A stretch of DNA of 64,000 nt from contig OW386292.2 in the NCBI GenBank assembly GCA_936432065.2, positions 12,864,918-12,928,917 on the forward strand, in the 5' to 3' direction. The notes under the pieces are model-generated. The model made no database searches, was not told the origin of the DNA, and was given only the letters and a program-made list of their open reading frames with translations. This document shows, in pieces, positions 1-9,427 of this stretch. This stretch comes from Rutpela maculata. Lineage: Eukaryota > Arthropoda > Insecta > Coleoptera > Cerambycidae. The number at the start of each line of letters is the position of its first letter. Position 1 is the stretch's first letter. Both the position numbers and the translations under genes were made by a program.

Positions 1-343
1 CATTATTTCTTAACAAACACGTTGCTAAGTTAACAAGCTCACTTCACTTAACAAGCCGATTTTGGCCTCGAAGTCGTACATTATTGTTTGAAACTCATAT
101 TTAATAGTAGCAGGACAGTGCAGTACCATGTCCACTTAAAAGTGGCAAACCTATTCAGCATTTAAATATATCTGTTTAATATTTCAGACTTACAAAAGTA
201 TAGTTATCACAAAATTTCCAGGAAAAAATAAAAAATTCATATAAAGTGGACTTTCTTGTTTGCATTTGACAACGCAAAGTTGACGTTTTCCGAGGAGCTA
301 TAGTGATGTCCCTTTAATGCTATTCTCTCATTACAATGAGTGT

Positions 344-430
344 AATAGTATATTACGTAATGAGTGTTGTAAGAAGCATATTACGCACGATGAGTGCGTA
401 ATTGCTTTACAACTCGAATTATGTACTATA
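344..430. repeat. small foldback (MITE-like) sequence
   Basis: The two halves form an imperfect inverted repeat. The centre is ttacgcac/gtgcgtaa around a 5-base loop, and the arms extend outward through tagtatatta-like ends. No coding potential. The arrangement resembles the foldbacks at 5480-5614 and 44697-44836. A short non-autonomous element is the likely explanation; its class is not determined. Confidence 0.55.
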
Positions 431-602
431 CTTTACCTACGATCATATTTATTTATTTATTTGGTAAAATCTGGATTTAGTTTACTAGTCAACAATATTA
501 TTCAACAAATATTATGTCAGTTTTGACAGCGTTTGAAAATTACGTAGGTGCATTTGTTTTTTTAAACCCCGCGTCAGAGAGCCACCTATAATTGTGTGTG
601 CC

Positions 603-650
603 GTGCGTTTTGTTTACCGTGCGATTTGTTTACAGTGCGTTTTGTTTACA
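603..650. repeat. 16-bp tandem repeat, three copies
   Basis: Three head-to-tail copies of a 16-base unit, gtgcgttttgtttacc with small changes. It overlaps a 74-codon open frame that I regard as chance. Confidence 0.8.
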
Positions 651-772
651 GTATGTAAAATTCAACTTACATAGATGGCAGGTAGTGTGTTTTTTACTAG
701 TTACAATAGTGATCGTAGATAAAGTACTTTACCTACGACAAAAACAATATTTGCAATTTTTTTTTAAACGAC

Positions 773-831
773 GCCATTTGGAAAGTGCCGCCATTTTGAA
801 AGTGCAGCCATTTTGAAAGTGCAGCCATTTT
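773..831. repeat. 17-bp tandem repeat, about 3.5 copies
   Basis: A unit close to gccattttgaaagtgca repeats about three and a half times, with one or two changes in the first copy. It lies 120 bases from another short tandem array, so this stretch may be prone to replication slippage. Confidence 0.8.
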
Positions 832-840
832 TTTTTGGGG

Positions 841-1077
841 ACATGTCTTAAATTGTTAGGCTTTAATCTTTATAAAAAACATTGTCTCCAAGGATCGGAG
901 GGGGAGGTGCACGGACACTTAGGGTGGGCTCCCGTAGTATACGTATATAAAAATGTTTGTTAAATTTAGATAATTTTGTACACGGAAAAAGGCAATTGCC
1001 ATTTTCGCCACCCTAATCATTCATTCTAAAAATTACCGGTAAATACCTGTTAATCGGTTATTTACATTTTTAATTAC
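841..1077. other. non-coding, nothing recognised
   Basis: AT-rich sequence with a short GC-richer patch near 895-935. I see no gene or clear repeat. Confidence 0.4.
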
Positions 1078-1079
1078 CG

Positions 1080-1297
1080 ACTAGCTGACCCAGCAAACGT
1101 TGTTTTGCCATATAAATTATAAATTTTTGTCCAAAAAATAAAAATAAAATTTCTGGATAGGGCCACCCTTATCACCTAGGGGTATATGAAATAGCCTACG
1201 ACCTATTCTCAGACCTAACAAATGTACACCACAAATTTCATAAAAATCGGTCAAGCCGTTTCGGAGGAGTTCGATAACAAACACTGTGACACGTGTT
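1080..1297 (+). repeat. dispersed repeat B, copy 1
   Basis: Begins ctagctgacccagcaaacg and runs to aacactgtgacacg. About 215 bases match a second copy at 5205-5440 almost base for base, with the same orientation and length. It resembles the widespread arthropod repeats that carry a 'ggtcaagccgtttcggagga' segment, whose class I cannot assign from sequence alone. No open frame. Confidence 0.8.
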
Positions 1298-2159
1298 GTG
1301 ATAAGAACTAGAGGAGGTAGTACCCAATACTGAATAACATGGATGTGTATGATTTGATTTCTTCTGCACTTTCTGCTTTTGAAAAAAAATAGTTTTGTGA
1401 TTTTTATTCAACTTGATAAAGAGGAACCTCAGAAATAGTACAAAGTATCCACATAAAAAGCTGGTTTTCTTCCATATTGAAAAATTCAAATAATGCGATA
1501 GTTTTTTAGCGAAGTGTAGAGTTGATTTATCTTGGTCGTTGCCATTACTAATAAGCAGAGGTTGATTCAAAACCGATTGTTTGGAAAACTACTTATTTCT
1601 CCTAAATTTTTATTTTATAGAAGTATATTCTGGAAGGACTTGTACCATTGACGACTGTGACGAGAGTAGATGTGCTAACTTTACAGTGGTATAATCAAGA
1701 TTTAGAAAGTTCTGTATATTAATTTTACCCATAACACCATTATAAGCGAACGCGTGGTAGTTAAGAACATTAAATACGACACAACGATAACAAAAAATTA
1801 ATTTGGTGTAGCGATAGTCTGTGTGACGCCTATGTTTGAGCGATTGAAGTATATATCTGGGCTCCGGGCAGCATATACGAGCTGCTGTGACGAATCAGCT
1901 ATTTCGATAGAATAAAACAAGCGGGGACCAAGACCCAATTCGACTTTTTTATGTTTATCCTTTATGGTACAGTAAAGTTGAATATTTATTTGAACGAAAT
2001 TCATAACTAAACTTTTCTAAATATCTAAAAAAATACTGCTTTCATCAAAAATTCTTTCGAGCATTTTTGGAGTTTATACATGTCTTTTTGTTTCTATACG
2101 CTAAGAATTGACCGAGATAAGATTTTTAGATGGTATTTTTTTACTTATCAAAAGCTTTT
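1298..2159. other. non-coding stretch, no supported gene
   Basis: AT-rich. A minus-strand open frame at 1798-2004 contains ARSPD, the residues found near the third catalytic position of mariner/Tc1 transposases. The match is too short to call. The rest has no recognisable feature. Confidence 0.35.
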
Positions 2160-2330
2160 TTAAAAGCTTTTATTTAACTTGCAATGTTTGTATGTTTGTT
2201 TGTTGGTTTAGGTCAAATCTTGCAAGCTGAATTTCGACTAGTTCTAATTAAGCTAGAGCTTTGAAATTTGGCACACGTGTATAAGTCCGGTGACAATGCA
2301 ACATAGTATAGCCATTATCGGTCTAAATCC

Positions 2331-2711
2331 AATATGGCGGACGTCCCAAGATGGCGGATCGGCTTTTTAGTCATAACCCCCCTGATATGGGTATCAAATG
2401 AAAGGGTTTGACGAGTAAAATACGATAAACAATGTGACGTCATTCTAAATCTAATATGGAGGACGTCCCAAGATGGCGGATCGGCTTTTTAGTCACAACC
2501 CCCCCTGATATGGGTATCAAATGAAAGGGTTTGACGAGTAAAATACGATAAACAATGTGACGTCATCTTAAATCCAATATGGCGGACGTCCCAAGATGGT
2601 GGATCTGCTTTTTAGTCACAACCCCGTTGATATGGGTGTCAAATGAAAAGGGTTTGATGAGTAAAATACGATAAAGTGTGTGACGTCATTCTAAATTCAA
2701 TATGGCGGACG
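2331..2711. repeat. 122-123-bp tandem array, three units plus a partial fourth
   Basis: The landmark aatatggcggacgtccc recurs at 2331, 2453, 2576 and 2699, giving periods of 122, 123 and 123 bases. Each full unit has the same internal order: gatggcggatc, gatatgggtatcaaatgaa, then gtgacgtcat. The fourth unit breaks off into a purine-rich tract after about 12 bases. The sequence from about 2160 to 2330 looks like the flank of the same repeat. Confidence 0.9.
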
Positions 2712-3140
2712 TGGGAGAGGTGGGGAAGGGGTAGAAAGAGGTGGGAAGAGGTGGTAAAGGGGTGGGAAGAGGTGGTAAAGGGGTGGGAAGAGGTGGGGAA
2801 AGGTGGGGAAGAGGTGGGAAGAAGTGGTAAAGGGGTGGGAAGAGGTGGGGAAGGGGTGGGAGGAGATGGGAAAGGGGTGGGAAGAAGTGGGGAAGAGGTG
2901 GGGAAGAGGTAGGAAAGAGGTGGGAAAGGGGTGGGAAGAAGTGGGGAAGGGGTGGGAAGAGATGAGGAAGGGATGGGACGAGGTAGGAAAAGGGTGGGAA
3001 GAGGTGGGAAGGGGCGGGAAGAGGTGGGAATAGGGTGGAAAGAGGTGGAGAAAGATGGGGAAGGGCAGGGGAAGTGGTGGAAAGAGGGAAGAAGTGGGAA
3101 GTAGTGTTAGAGAGGTGAGAATACGGGAGAGGGGTGGATG
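2712..3140. repeat. polypurine minisatellite (GGTGGGAAGA type)
   Basis: About 430 bases of nearly pure G, A and occasional T built from variants of ggtgggaagaggtggtaaag. One strand is almost all purine with many GGGG and GGG runs. Open frames here, including a 154-codon minus-strand frame rich in Pro, Leu, Phe and Ser, are low-complexity by-products and not genes. The tract replaces the rest of the fourth unit of the preceding 122-bp array. Confidence 0.9.
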
Positions 3141-3299
3141 GCGGTGGCAAATGAAAGGGTTTTGTCTGTCTGTTTGTAAAATAAGTGGACTAAAAAGTAA
3201 AAAATAAAATTATATAAAAAAAGTATTTTATAAATTTTCTTGTGTTCTTTAGGTTTTACTGTATGTCTTGTAATTAGTAACAATTAATTGCTTTTTCAG

Positions 3300-3474
3300 A
3301 TATGAATCGCTCGAGTTTTGTAAGGCGATGTTGCTGCAACGTCGAGCACGAATGTTGGAAATGTTTCTAGAAGAAGACAAACTCTCCTGTTCGGAAGAAT
3401 TGGGAGATCTTGCAAAACAGGATGATCTCTTGCTCGCCATTTTGGTCTACCTGAAGGTCAACAGACCAGCCAAA
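3300..3474 (+). CDS. Chc-like: clathrin heavy chain-like exon (diverged paralogue or relic)
   Basis: A 175-base exon with a pyrimidine-rich acceptor (ttgctttttcag) and a consensus donor (AAA|GTGAGT). The first base completes a codon begun upstream; 58 codons then read without a stop. The peptide begins YESLEFCK, has EDKLSCSEELGDLAK in the middle and ends VYLKVNRPAK. From memory this aligns without gaps to the clathrin heavy chain segment following the N-terminal beta-propeller, which reads KYESLELC..EDKLECSEELGDLVK..VYLRANVPNKV in vertebrates. That part helps form the triskelion leg of vesicle coats. Orthologous heavy chains are nearly invariant here, whereas this exon is only about 60% identical by eye, so it is probably a diverged duplicate. 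I found no neighbouring exons in the window; the flanks are repeats. It could be one exon of a gene with large introns or an isolated relic. Confidence 0.75.
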
Positions 3475-3480
3475 GTGAGT

Positions 3481-3847
3481 AAGATTTGAATGCATATTGG
3501 GCAGGATAATAGCCAAGTGGATCGAGACATACCTCAGAGCTCACTGGTTTTCGACTTCTGCTAGAACCAGAAAAATCGAATCCATTTTTCTCTAAATTGT
3601 TTAGTGAGCCTGAGCAATGTTGCGGAAAAGAGTTGCACATTCAATGTATAGTTGTCGCAATCGTATTACTGACGACGGCTGAGACGCAAGACGAATGAAA
3701 AGGCGGGAATTTACATCTTCCGTCATTATACCACTTTTACCTTAAGGGAGAAAGAACATCATGGCGAGTCGAGGTCCTTTGCCTCCTGTAATAATAATCC
3801 GGGACCTCAGTCACTTCGCTGTTGTTGTGTGCATGGAGATATATAAT
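3481..3847. other. intron-like or intergenic sequence
   Basis: Follows the donor of the clathrin-like exon. No further clathrin exon, other gene or clear repeat is visible. Confidence 0.4.
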
Positions 3848-4650
3848 TCAATAATTATTTTATTTTAATAATAATACATGTCCTTTATTGGTTAAAAAAA
3901 CACCAAATGGCGATCGACCTAAGGCCTTCAGCCAGTACAAATTTTTACAAAATATGTGTATATATCTGTCATTGTAAGTAGTAATGGAGAAATGTGATTC
4001 GTAATACATTAAATAATATTTACAATTCATTATATGTAAAAAAAAAATGTGTATTTGAATACTAAATTTTAAACTGAGATATTTAACATTGTTTGTTAGT
4101 CATTGTCTTGAGCCATACTGAGTAAAATTTCGTAAGAGTGATTGCTCTGGGAATTTATATCTAGACGTTCTTTCTCTTTTGCTGGTAAGCAATGGTTCCA
4201 TAGTTTGTAAGTTATGTGGTTGTTTAGCAAATTTTCTTGACAATTTGGGTAGTCTGTCATCGATAGGCATAATTTTTGTTTTTGCGTAGAGAGATGCATT
4301 GAAAGTATGATACATGGGATTAGTAGGATGACGAATTTTGATTATAGCTCGCAGAGATGAAGTTTCAGCAACTTTGATGTTCTTCAACGCGGGATTTCTA
4401 CAGTTCAGAAATAGTGTATTACCATATTCCAGAATGGGTCTGCAGATGGTCGTGTAAATCTTGGAAGCAGTGCGTAGATTTATACCTTTGTTTTTGTAGG
4501 TTAAGAATCTAAAATATTTCGCTCTTGAAATACTTCTTCGTTTCATAATTTTGGTATGGAGGTTTAAGTCTAATTTATTGTCTAGTTGAAAACCAAGATA
4601 TTTGGCATTAGGTACCAGACGAATTTGATGGTTGTTGGTGGTTAAGGTTG
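3848..4650 (-). pseudogene. Jockey-type non-LTR retrotransposon, C-terminal RT fragment and 3' end
   Basis: The minus strand from about 4648 to 4097 reads as the end of a reverse-transcriptase ORF. An AKYLGFQLDNKLDLN-type block corresponds to the conserved 'KYLGV.LD..L' stretch after the RT fingers/palm. It is followed by KIYTTICRPILEYG and AETSSLRAIIKIRHP, typical of the C-terminus of Jockey-like elements, and the frame ends GSRQ-stop. The rest down to about 3848 is an AT-rich 3' region ending in short TAAAATAA-like repeats. Everything upstream of the RT C-terminus is missing, as in ordinary 5'-truncated insertions. A family A repeat begins at its truncated end. No catalytic YADD motif is present, so it is inactive. 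Confidence 0.8.
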
Positions 4651-4661
4651 GTGAGGAAAGC

Positions 4662-5180
4662 TTTTATCGGTGGGAATGGGGGCTAGATAAAGTAAAAAAA
4701 TATTTTGAGGTTTCTGGTTCTTGTACACACACTAAATCACATTTTTTTTTCATCCCCTTTAATAATGGGGTGGGGGTGGTAATGGGGGTGGCTAATGCCA
4801 AAATTTTTTTTGAGACCTTAGCTTCTCTTGTCTATACTAAATATCAATTTTATGAACTCTTACCTGCTTGATTTACCTATTTACTCCAAATTTACCCCAA
4901 TTTACCCCCCAACCCTTCGACGGAACAAGATGAAAATATAATCTAGTTCTAGATCTCGTTAAAGTACATATGTGTACCAAATTTCAAGTCAATATCTCAA
5001 ACGGTTCCAGAGTAAACGTGCGCACAAAAAAGTTACAGACCGACAGACAGAAATCAATTTTTTTTTCGCTCAAACTTGAAATCTCGAAGTTTCATGACAT
5101 CCTAAGCCTATTTGAACAATAAAAATTTTTAAAAAATTTTTTGTCGTTACTATACTTCCACTGGATGTGGAAGTAATTAA
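4662..5180 (+). mobile_element. family A element, copy A1 (5'-truncated)
   Basis: Matches the last ~520 bases of full copies at 13491-14183 and 44865-45566. Shared landmarks in order: ggggtgggggtggtaatggg, cttcgacggaacaagatg, ctagttctagatctcg, a (ac)agaccgacagacag patch, and a terminal hairpin cttccac/gtggaag followed by taattaa. No open frame with homology. It is a non-autonomous element; class is discussed in the findings. Confidence 0.85.
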
Positions 5181-5204
5181 CATTTATTATGTTTATATAT
5201 ATTA

Positions 5205-5445
5205 CTAGCTGACCCAGCAAACGTTGTTTTGCCATATAAATTATAAATTTTTGTCCAAAAAATAAAAAGAAAATTTCTGGATAGGGCCACCCTTATCATC
5301 TAGGGGTATAAAAAATAGCCTACGACCTATTCTCAGACCTACCAAATATACACCAAAAATTCCATAAAAATCGGTCAAGCCGTTTCGGAGGAGTTCGATA
5401 ACAAACACTGTGACACGAGATTTTTATATATTAGATAGAAGATGT
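5205..5445 (+). repeat. dispersed repeat B, copy 2
   Basis: Second copy of the repeat at 1080-1297, differing at only a few positions over about 215 bases. It continues through gagatttttatatattaga, absent from copy 1. It lies 25 bases after family A copy A1. Confidence 0.8.
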
Positions 5446-5479
5446 ATGTATGACTATATTTTATATATAGGTTAGTCGT

Positions 5480-5614
5480 ATAACAAAGTATAGAATGCAA
5501 CTCACTATAATGGATATTATTACCTCGGATGGTTACAACACTCGCTCGCTGCTCTCGCTCGAGTTGTAATCTCCATCCTCAATAATAATAGCCTTCATTA
5601 TAGCATCGTTGTAT
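5480..5614. repeat. foldback (MITE-like) sequence
   Basis: Two arms of about 55 bases with several mismatches (ataacaaagtatagaatg... against ...cattatagcatcgttgtat) around a ctcgctcgctgctctcgctcg centre. No coding content. The build resembles that of 344-430. Confidence 0.6.
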
Positions 5615-5629
5615 AATATACTATTATAG

Positions 5630-6700
5630 TAGGGAAAGTTTAACTGAAATAAATTATGGTAACTTGGATATACAGTAAAAAAACTGCCTTTGTTAGTTTT
5701 CATATGTTATTTGCGAGTTTATAAGCTCTGTAAAATTGGTTTAAAAAACGGCTTACTTATTAAGAAGTGCTTTTATTTATATCATGAAATGGACAAGTTA
5801 CTGAGAGCGCTTTTGTCGGTCTCCGTTAACAATTCTTGTTTAAAACCACGAATTAGATTCAAATTTTACACATACTATCCATACACTCTCATTCATTTTA
5901 ACTCCGTCTGTTCTGCCAGTTAACGTAACGTAAACCAACCGAACTGGCAGGTAGTGGACGGCTTGTCGTTGTAAATTAGCTTATTAAGTAACTCTTTCGT
6001 CAGGAACTGAAGCGAACTGAACTGAACTGAACACACGCAGTGTGCTCGCTCCTTAAGCCCTTGTGCTTTCTGTTATTCTAAGACAGACTCGTCGATGTGG
6101 AAGGCAATCTAAGAGAATGACACAGCGAATTCGTACTCGCTCTAGGAAGATAACTCCCAGAATCGGTTCAACAGCAGAAAATCGTTGGTGTTCGTGCATA
6201 ACGTTAGGTGGAGGGTACCACTGAAGGTGGCCATGGGCGCCAGCAGCAGGAATTGTGTGTAACGATGGTAATATTTAAGATGTGATCGTTTTAATGTTAA
6301 TTTAATCATTATACGTCAAAAAGTGAGGTTTTCCTAAAAAATCTCATACGCGCAAAACACTTTCTCTTTGACTTTTCTTCATAAATAATAAAAAAAAATA
6401 TGTTAAAACTGAAAATTTACTTAAAAACTGTTTCGGCTTGGCTCCGCAAGGCAAGAAACCGCTTGCGAGCTTGTTGGAACTCGTTAAAACTTGCAAATTC
6501 AGGTCGACTATATAAGAAAAGGAGATGGTTTTCAACTTCATTTAATACCCAGTCCTGACTGAACGTTGACGCACAACGTATACTAAAAATAAATGTCTAT
6601 TCTAGGCAGGAAAGAAGAAAGATTGCAACATTTTGTAATTTTGTAAAAATAAAAATTATAGACAAACTTGGATGCCGCGCAATTTATAAAAAACGGAAAT
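5630..6700. other. no supported gene; one balanced-composition patch
   Basis: Mostly AT-rich. At 5890-6260 the composition is more balanced, with short direct repeats (aactgaactgaactgaa) and an ATG in a good Kozak context (ggccatgggc, near 6228). That ATG opens only nine codons before a stop. This may be a transcribed leader or chance; I do not call a gene. Confidence 0.3.
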
Positions 6701-6719
6701 TCAGGGGCTTGAATACAAG

Positions 6720-8100
6720 CTTCTTAAAAACCATTGAAAAACCTGTAAAAAGCAGTCAAGTGAATTCATGAGTGCCAAGCCAATACAAGTCAAAGTGAAG
6801 ATTCCCAACGAACAGCGAGCGGGTATTTGAGTAGTAATAGTTGCAGTAGCACTAGTTTAAGCTGCTTTGTTCTAAGAACATGTAAAGACAAAAATAAAGC
6901 ATTAGACAAACAGGTAGCCAGAGCCATTTTTGCAACAAACTGTTCTTTTAAGTCCACTGAACATAGAGAAGTTCAGAAAGCGATTGACATGTTAAGACCA
7001 GGTTATCGCCCTCTAGGTTTTAGTTATCATTAACCTTTTTAAATGAAATATTTGAAAAGGAGAAATCAAAGTGCTTTGAAAATTTATCAGGTTAGTCAGT
7101 TCGTATGTCTATTGACGGTTGGTCAAATGTTCATAATGATAATATGTGTTTTGATACTAAAAAACGGAAACAGTTTTCTTCTGGAAAGTATAGATACACT
7201 AGTAGAGCGAAGGCTAACGTAATTGAAATGAAATGGGAATTAATTCAAAAAAATTAATTAAAAAAAAGTCATTTTCTCCATATCTCTTTGGTTTTCCGGG
7301 CTTTTCCGGGATATGCTGTAATTGACAAAGGGTAAACAACTGAAACCTTAAACTAGATGCCAATACCAACAAAAAAATATGTGAGTCATAAATTCCCACC
7401 GGGGGGGGGAGGTCATATTGGCAGCTCATGGTCTATAGGACATCCACACACTGGTGATTATTTTTCACATTTAGCCATTGTGCCATAAGTGCAATGCCCA
7501 TATACTAAATTTGCCACATGCTTGGTACATAGAAAAGGGGGCAAGAACCTAACATTACCACAAGATATTACATGAAATAGAGTTTCCGACTGCCTTGAGG
7601 TTTGGGTCACTGAATATCTCAAGTTTTTGCAAATCTGTGAAGAACATAAAGATGACATTGATCCATCGATTTTTGAAAAAATGTCGAATATTCAAATTAA
7701 AACAATGGCGGAAGGCTTTTTAAAAGTGTTGAAACCAATTCCTGTGCCACTTGACAGAATCTTCAGAAAGGTGCCAGTTGGTCCCTTGCAGTTGAGGAAT
7801 GTAAAAAATTGTGTGCCATTTTTTACAGTTTTGGAGATGAGGATAGATATTTAAAGGAATATCAGATATTTGAAAGAAGATAAGATCAAGCTTTAACGTC
7901 ATTTCACTTTTTGGCATATTTGCTAGATCCTATCAGAAATAAAAACAAATACCCACTGTCGAAAGGAGAAAAAAAAAAGGCTGCTTTAGATATAGTTTCC
8001 CAACGTCTTTCGGGCACAGTGTTATTGCCGTTAATAAATAATTTCAAAGTGAAATCAGAGTCCTTCCAGAAACCAGTCTTAGAAATAAGCTTCTGCAATA
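6720..8100 (+). pseudogene. hAT-type transposase relic (DUF659-like and dimerisation regions)
   Basis: Frame-shifted pieces in the right order for a BED/DUF659 hAT transposase. A piece near 6890-7020 reads LDKQVARAIFATNCSFKSTEH and ends near the AIDMLRPGYRP block. SIDGWSNVHNDN lies near 7110, the expected DGW.N block, and CNAHILNL near 7490. Then come LPQDIT, ICEEHKDDIDPSIF and FLKVLKPIPVPLDRIF from about 7550 to 7760, and FHFLAYLLDPIRNKNKYPL near 7910. Stops and frame breaks separate the pieces, and no intact RW-containing C-terminal dimerisation end is visible. Such enzymes cut and paste hAT elements in the nucleus; this copy is dead. A 194-base MITE interrupts or borders its 3' side. Confidence 0.8.
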
Positions 8101-8102
8101 TA

Positions 8103-8296
8103 CAGAATCGGAAAGTGTTGGTTTTGGGATGACAATAAGAGCAAGCGAGATCGAAGCAGACAATCATGTATAAATTCTCTTGAAGGGGCGTGTCACTCTT
8201 TACCTCTGCTAGAGTACTGATAGACGCCTTTATTGTGAGCGGTCGGTTAAATCGTTGAAACTAATGCAATAATAAAACAAACATTTTCTGAATCTG
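8103..8296. mobile_element. 194-bp mariner-type MITE, copy 1
   Basis: Inverted termini cagaatcggaaag and cattttctgaatctg flank a 194-base non-coding body, with TA on each side. An equally long copy lies at 23147-23340 with few differences. Short size, TIRs and TA targets fit a Tc1/mariner-mobilised MITE. It sits at the 3' side of the hAT relic. Confidence 0.8.
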
Positions 8297-8479
8297 TATT
8301 ATAAAGTACTTTTGAACTAACATTTTGTGGGATATAGAGAATATATATATCTACACATTATCTTGCTTGTATGATTTTTTTCCAAATATCCACAGAATTC
8401 GTCAATTAAAGTCAACCCCCGTAGATTTGGCTGCGATTACTAAGTATGTCTGCTAAATATAATAAATTAAAATACTAAC

Positions 8480-8675
8480 CTGAAAAAGTCACTCCTGCAG
8501 AATAGTTTTCCCTCCCTGGAGAAGCATTTGTCTGTGAGGGGGGCATGGCAGTCGAAGCAACGCACACATTCGGCGTGCCATGTCCTTTCCAGGACGTTAA
8601 GCAGGAACTTATCCAGGATAGGCTTGTCGCAGCCCGCGCAGGCTATCAGCATACCGGCGGCTGGCTCGCACCTAC
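8480..8675 (-). CDS. Lim1: Lim1 (LHX1/5-type) homeobox gene, exon encoding LIM domain 1
   Basis: A 196-base minus-strand exon. Its acceptor is ctttttctattgcag and its donor is AGG|GTTAGT. It encodes a complete first LIM zinc-binding domain: CAGC, 17 residues, HAEC, CVRC, FDC, 16 residues, then CRSD, the eight-ligand C2HC-C2CD LIM pattern. ILDKFLLNVLERTWH and KCFSREGKLFCRSDFF closely match Lim1/LHX1/LHX5 rather than apterous, islet or Lhx3 types. Lim1 proteins are nuclear regulators with two LIM domains and a homeodomain that control nervous system and appendage development. The reading frame enters mid-codon at the acceptor, so coding may start upstream. Alternatively translation may start at the in-exon ATG at 8652, which would put it four residues before the first zinc ligand, as in the vertebrate proteins. 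The second LIM domain and homeodomain would lie at lower coordinates and are not seen here. Confidence 0.9.
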
Positions 8676-9040
8676 CTGCAATAGAAAAAGGAAGGGCCGT
8701 TGGCATTAAACCGTCCGAACAATTTTCACGTTAGTCCTATTTAGAGAATAATAATTTTAATTTTAAAATAATCCCGTAGATAAATAATAATTTACTAGAT
8801 ACTTATTACAATGATTGGAGTAGTCCTTTTGGTTTCAAAATTACAACAACAGAGCCTTATCAACGTAAACAACGTGATTATTATACTTATTTTCGCCCTA
8901 TCATTTTTGAGAAAAATTTACATCCAACCATCGTCGGAGGACAGTTATCGAGTTTGTGAATCGATGCTCCAGTTGAAAAAACATATCTCTTAGCAATGCC
9001 AATGGAAAATCGTCAATTACCTCCAAATGTATTATTTAAA
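8676..9040. other. Lim1 intron or 5' flank, nothing recognised
   Basis: AT-rich sequence upstream of the Lim1 exon on the minus strand. It contains the polypyrimidine acceptor (8676-8690) and no other feature I can support. Confidence 0.5.
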
Positions 9041-9049
9041 AAGTCTTAC

Positions 9050-9275
9050 CGCAATTTAAAATTTTGAAAAAAAAGAAAAGGCATTTCACCTAGAATTCCG
9101 CACCACACGTTCATTTTTTGCGAGTACTGCCGCTTATAACTGATTATCCGTTGCGGGTTTTCTATTGTACAATACCTGCAGTTTTGCGAAGATACTACAC
9201 TATTGGTGGTGAACACTTTATCAGTGAACATAATGTTTTTCAAAAAACCTGATACTTTTTGTGATTGGAGAGATG
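9050..9275 (-). pseudogene. mariner/Tc1-like transposase fragment
   Basis: About 70 residues resemble the middle of a DDE transposase. They read FTDKVFTTNSVVSSQNCRYC, then ENPQRIISYKRQYSQKMNVWCGILG. The expected form is 'FTDEATF...N......YW..ENPHW........VNVW.GI.G', which places the first catalytic Asp. The family is the same broad insect group as the element at 15545-18130, but the sequence is different. No N-terminal DNA-binding region or C-terminal Asp is present, so it is a truncated relic. Confidence 0.75.
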
Positions 9276-9330
9276 TAAATTGGCAGTTTATTATCTGATT
9301 TAATCTTTGATAATAAACTGCCAATTTACA
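9274..9330. repeat. perfect 21-bp inverted repeat (hairpin)
   Basis: Arms tgtaaattggcagtttattat (9274-9294) and its exact complement (9310-9330) enclose a 15-base loop. It adjoins the transposase fragment and could be paired TIRs of the same element brought together by deletion. Confidence 0.85.
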
Positions 9331-9427
9331 CGAATTATATTACCTTTTAGCAACTTAGGTTGACAAAAAATTTATATAAAATTTTTAATATTAAGTTTTA
9401 CCATTAACTGCCAGACGTTTGCTTATT

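Noticed and set aside
1798..2004. Minus-strand frame with an ARSPD motif, suggesting a Tc1/mariner transposase
   Set aside because: Only five residues match, and the surrounding residues do not continue the family pattern.
2686..3150. 154-codon minus-strand frame rich in Pro, Leu, Phe and Ser
   Set aside because: It is the translation of a purine-rich minisatellite; the frame stays open because the repeats lack stop codons. No sign of a real gene.
6225..6265. Myristoylated-type short protein start (MGASS) with good Kozak context
   Set aside because: The frame closes after nine codons and no donor site rescues it.
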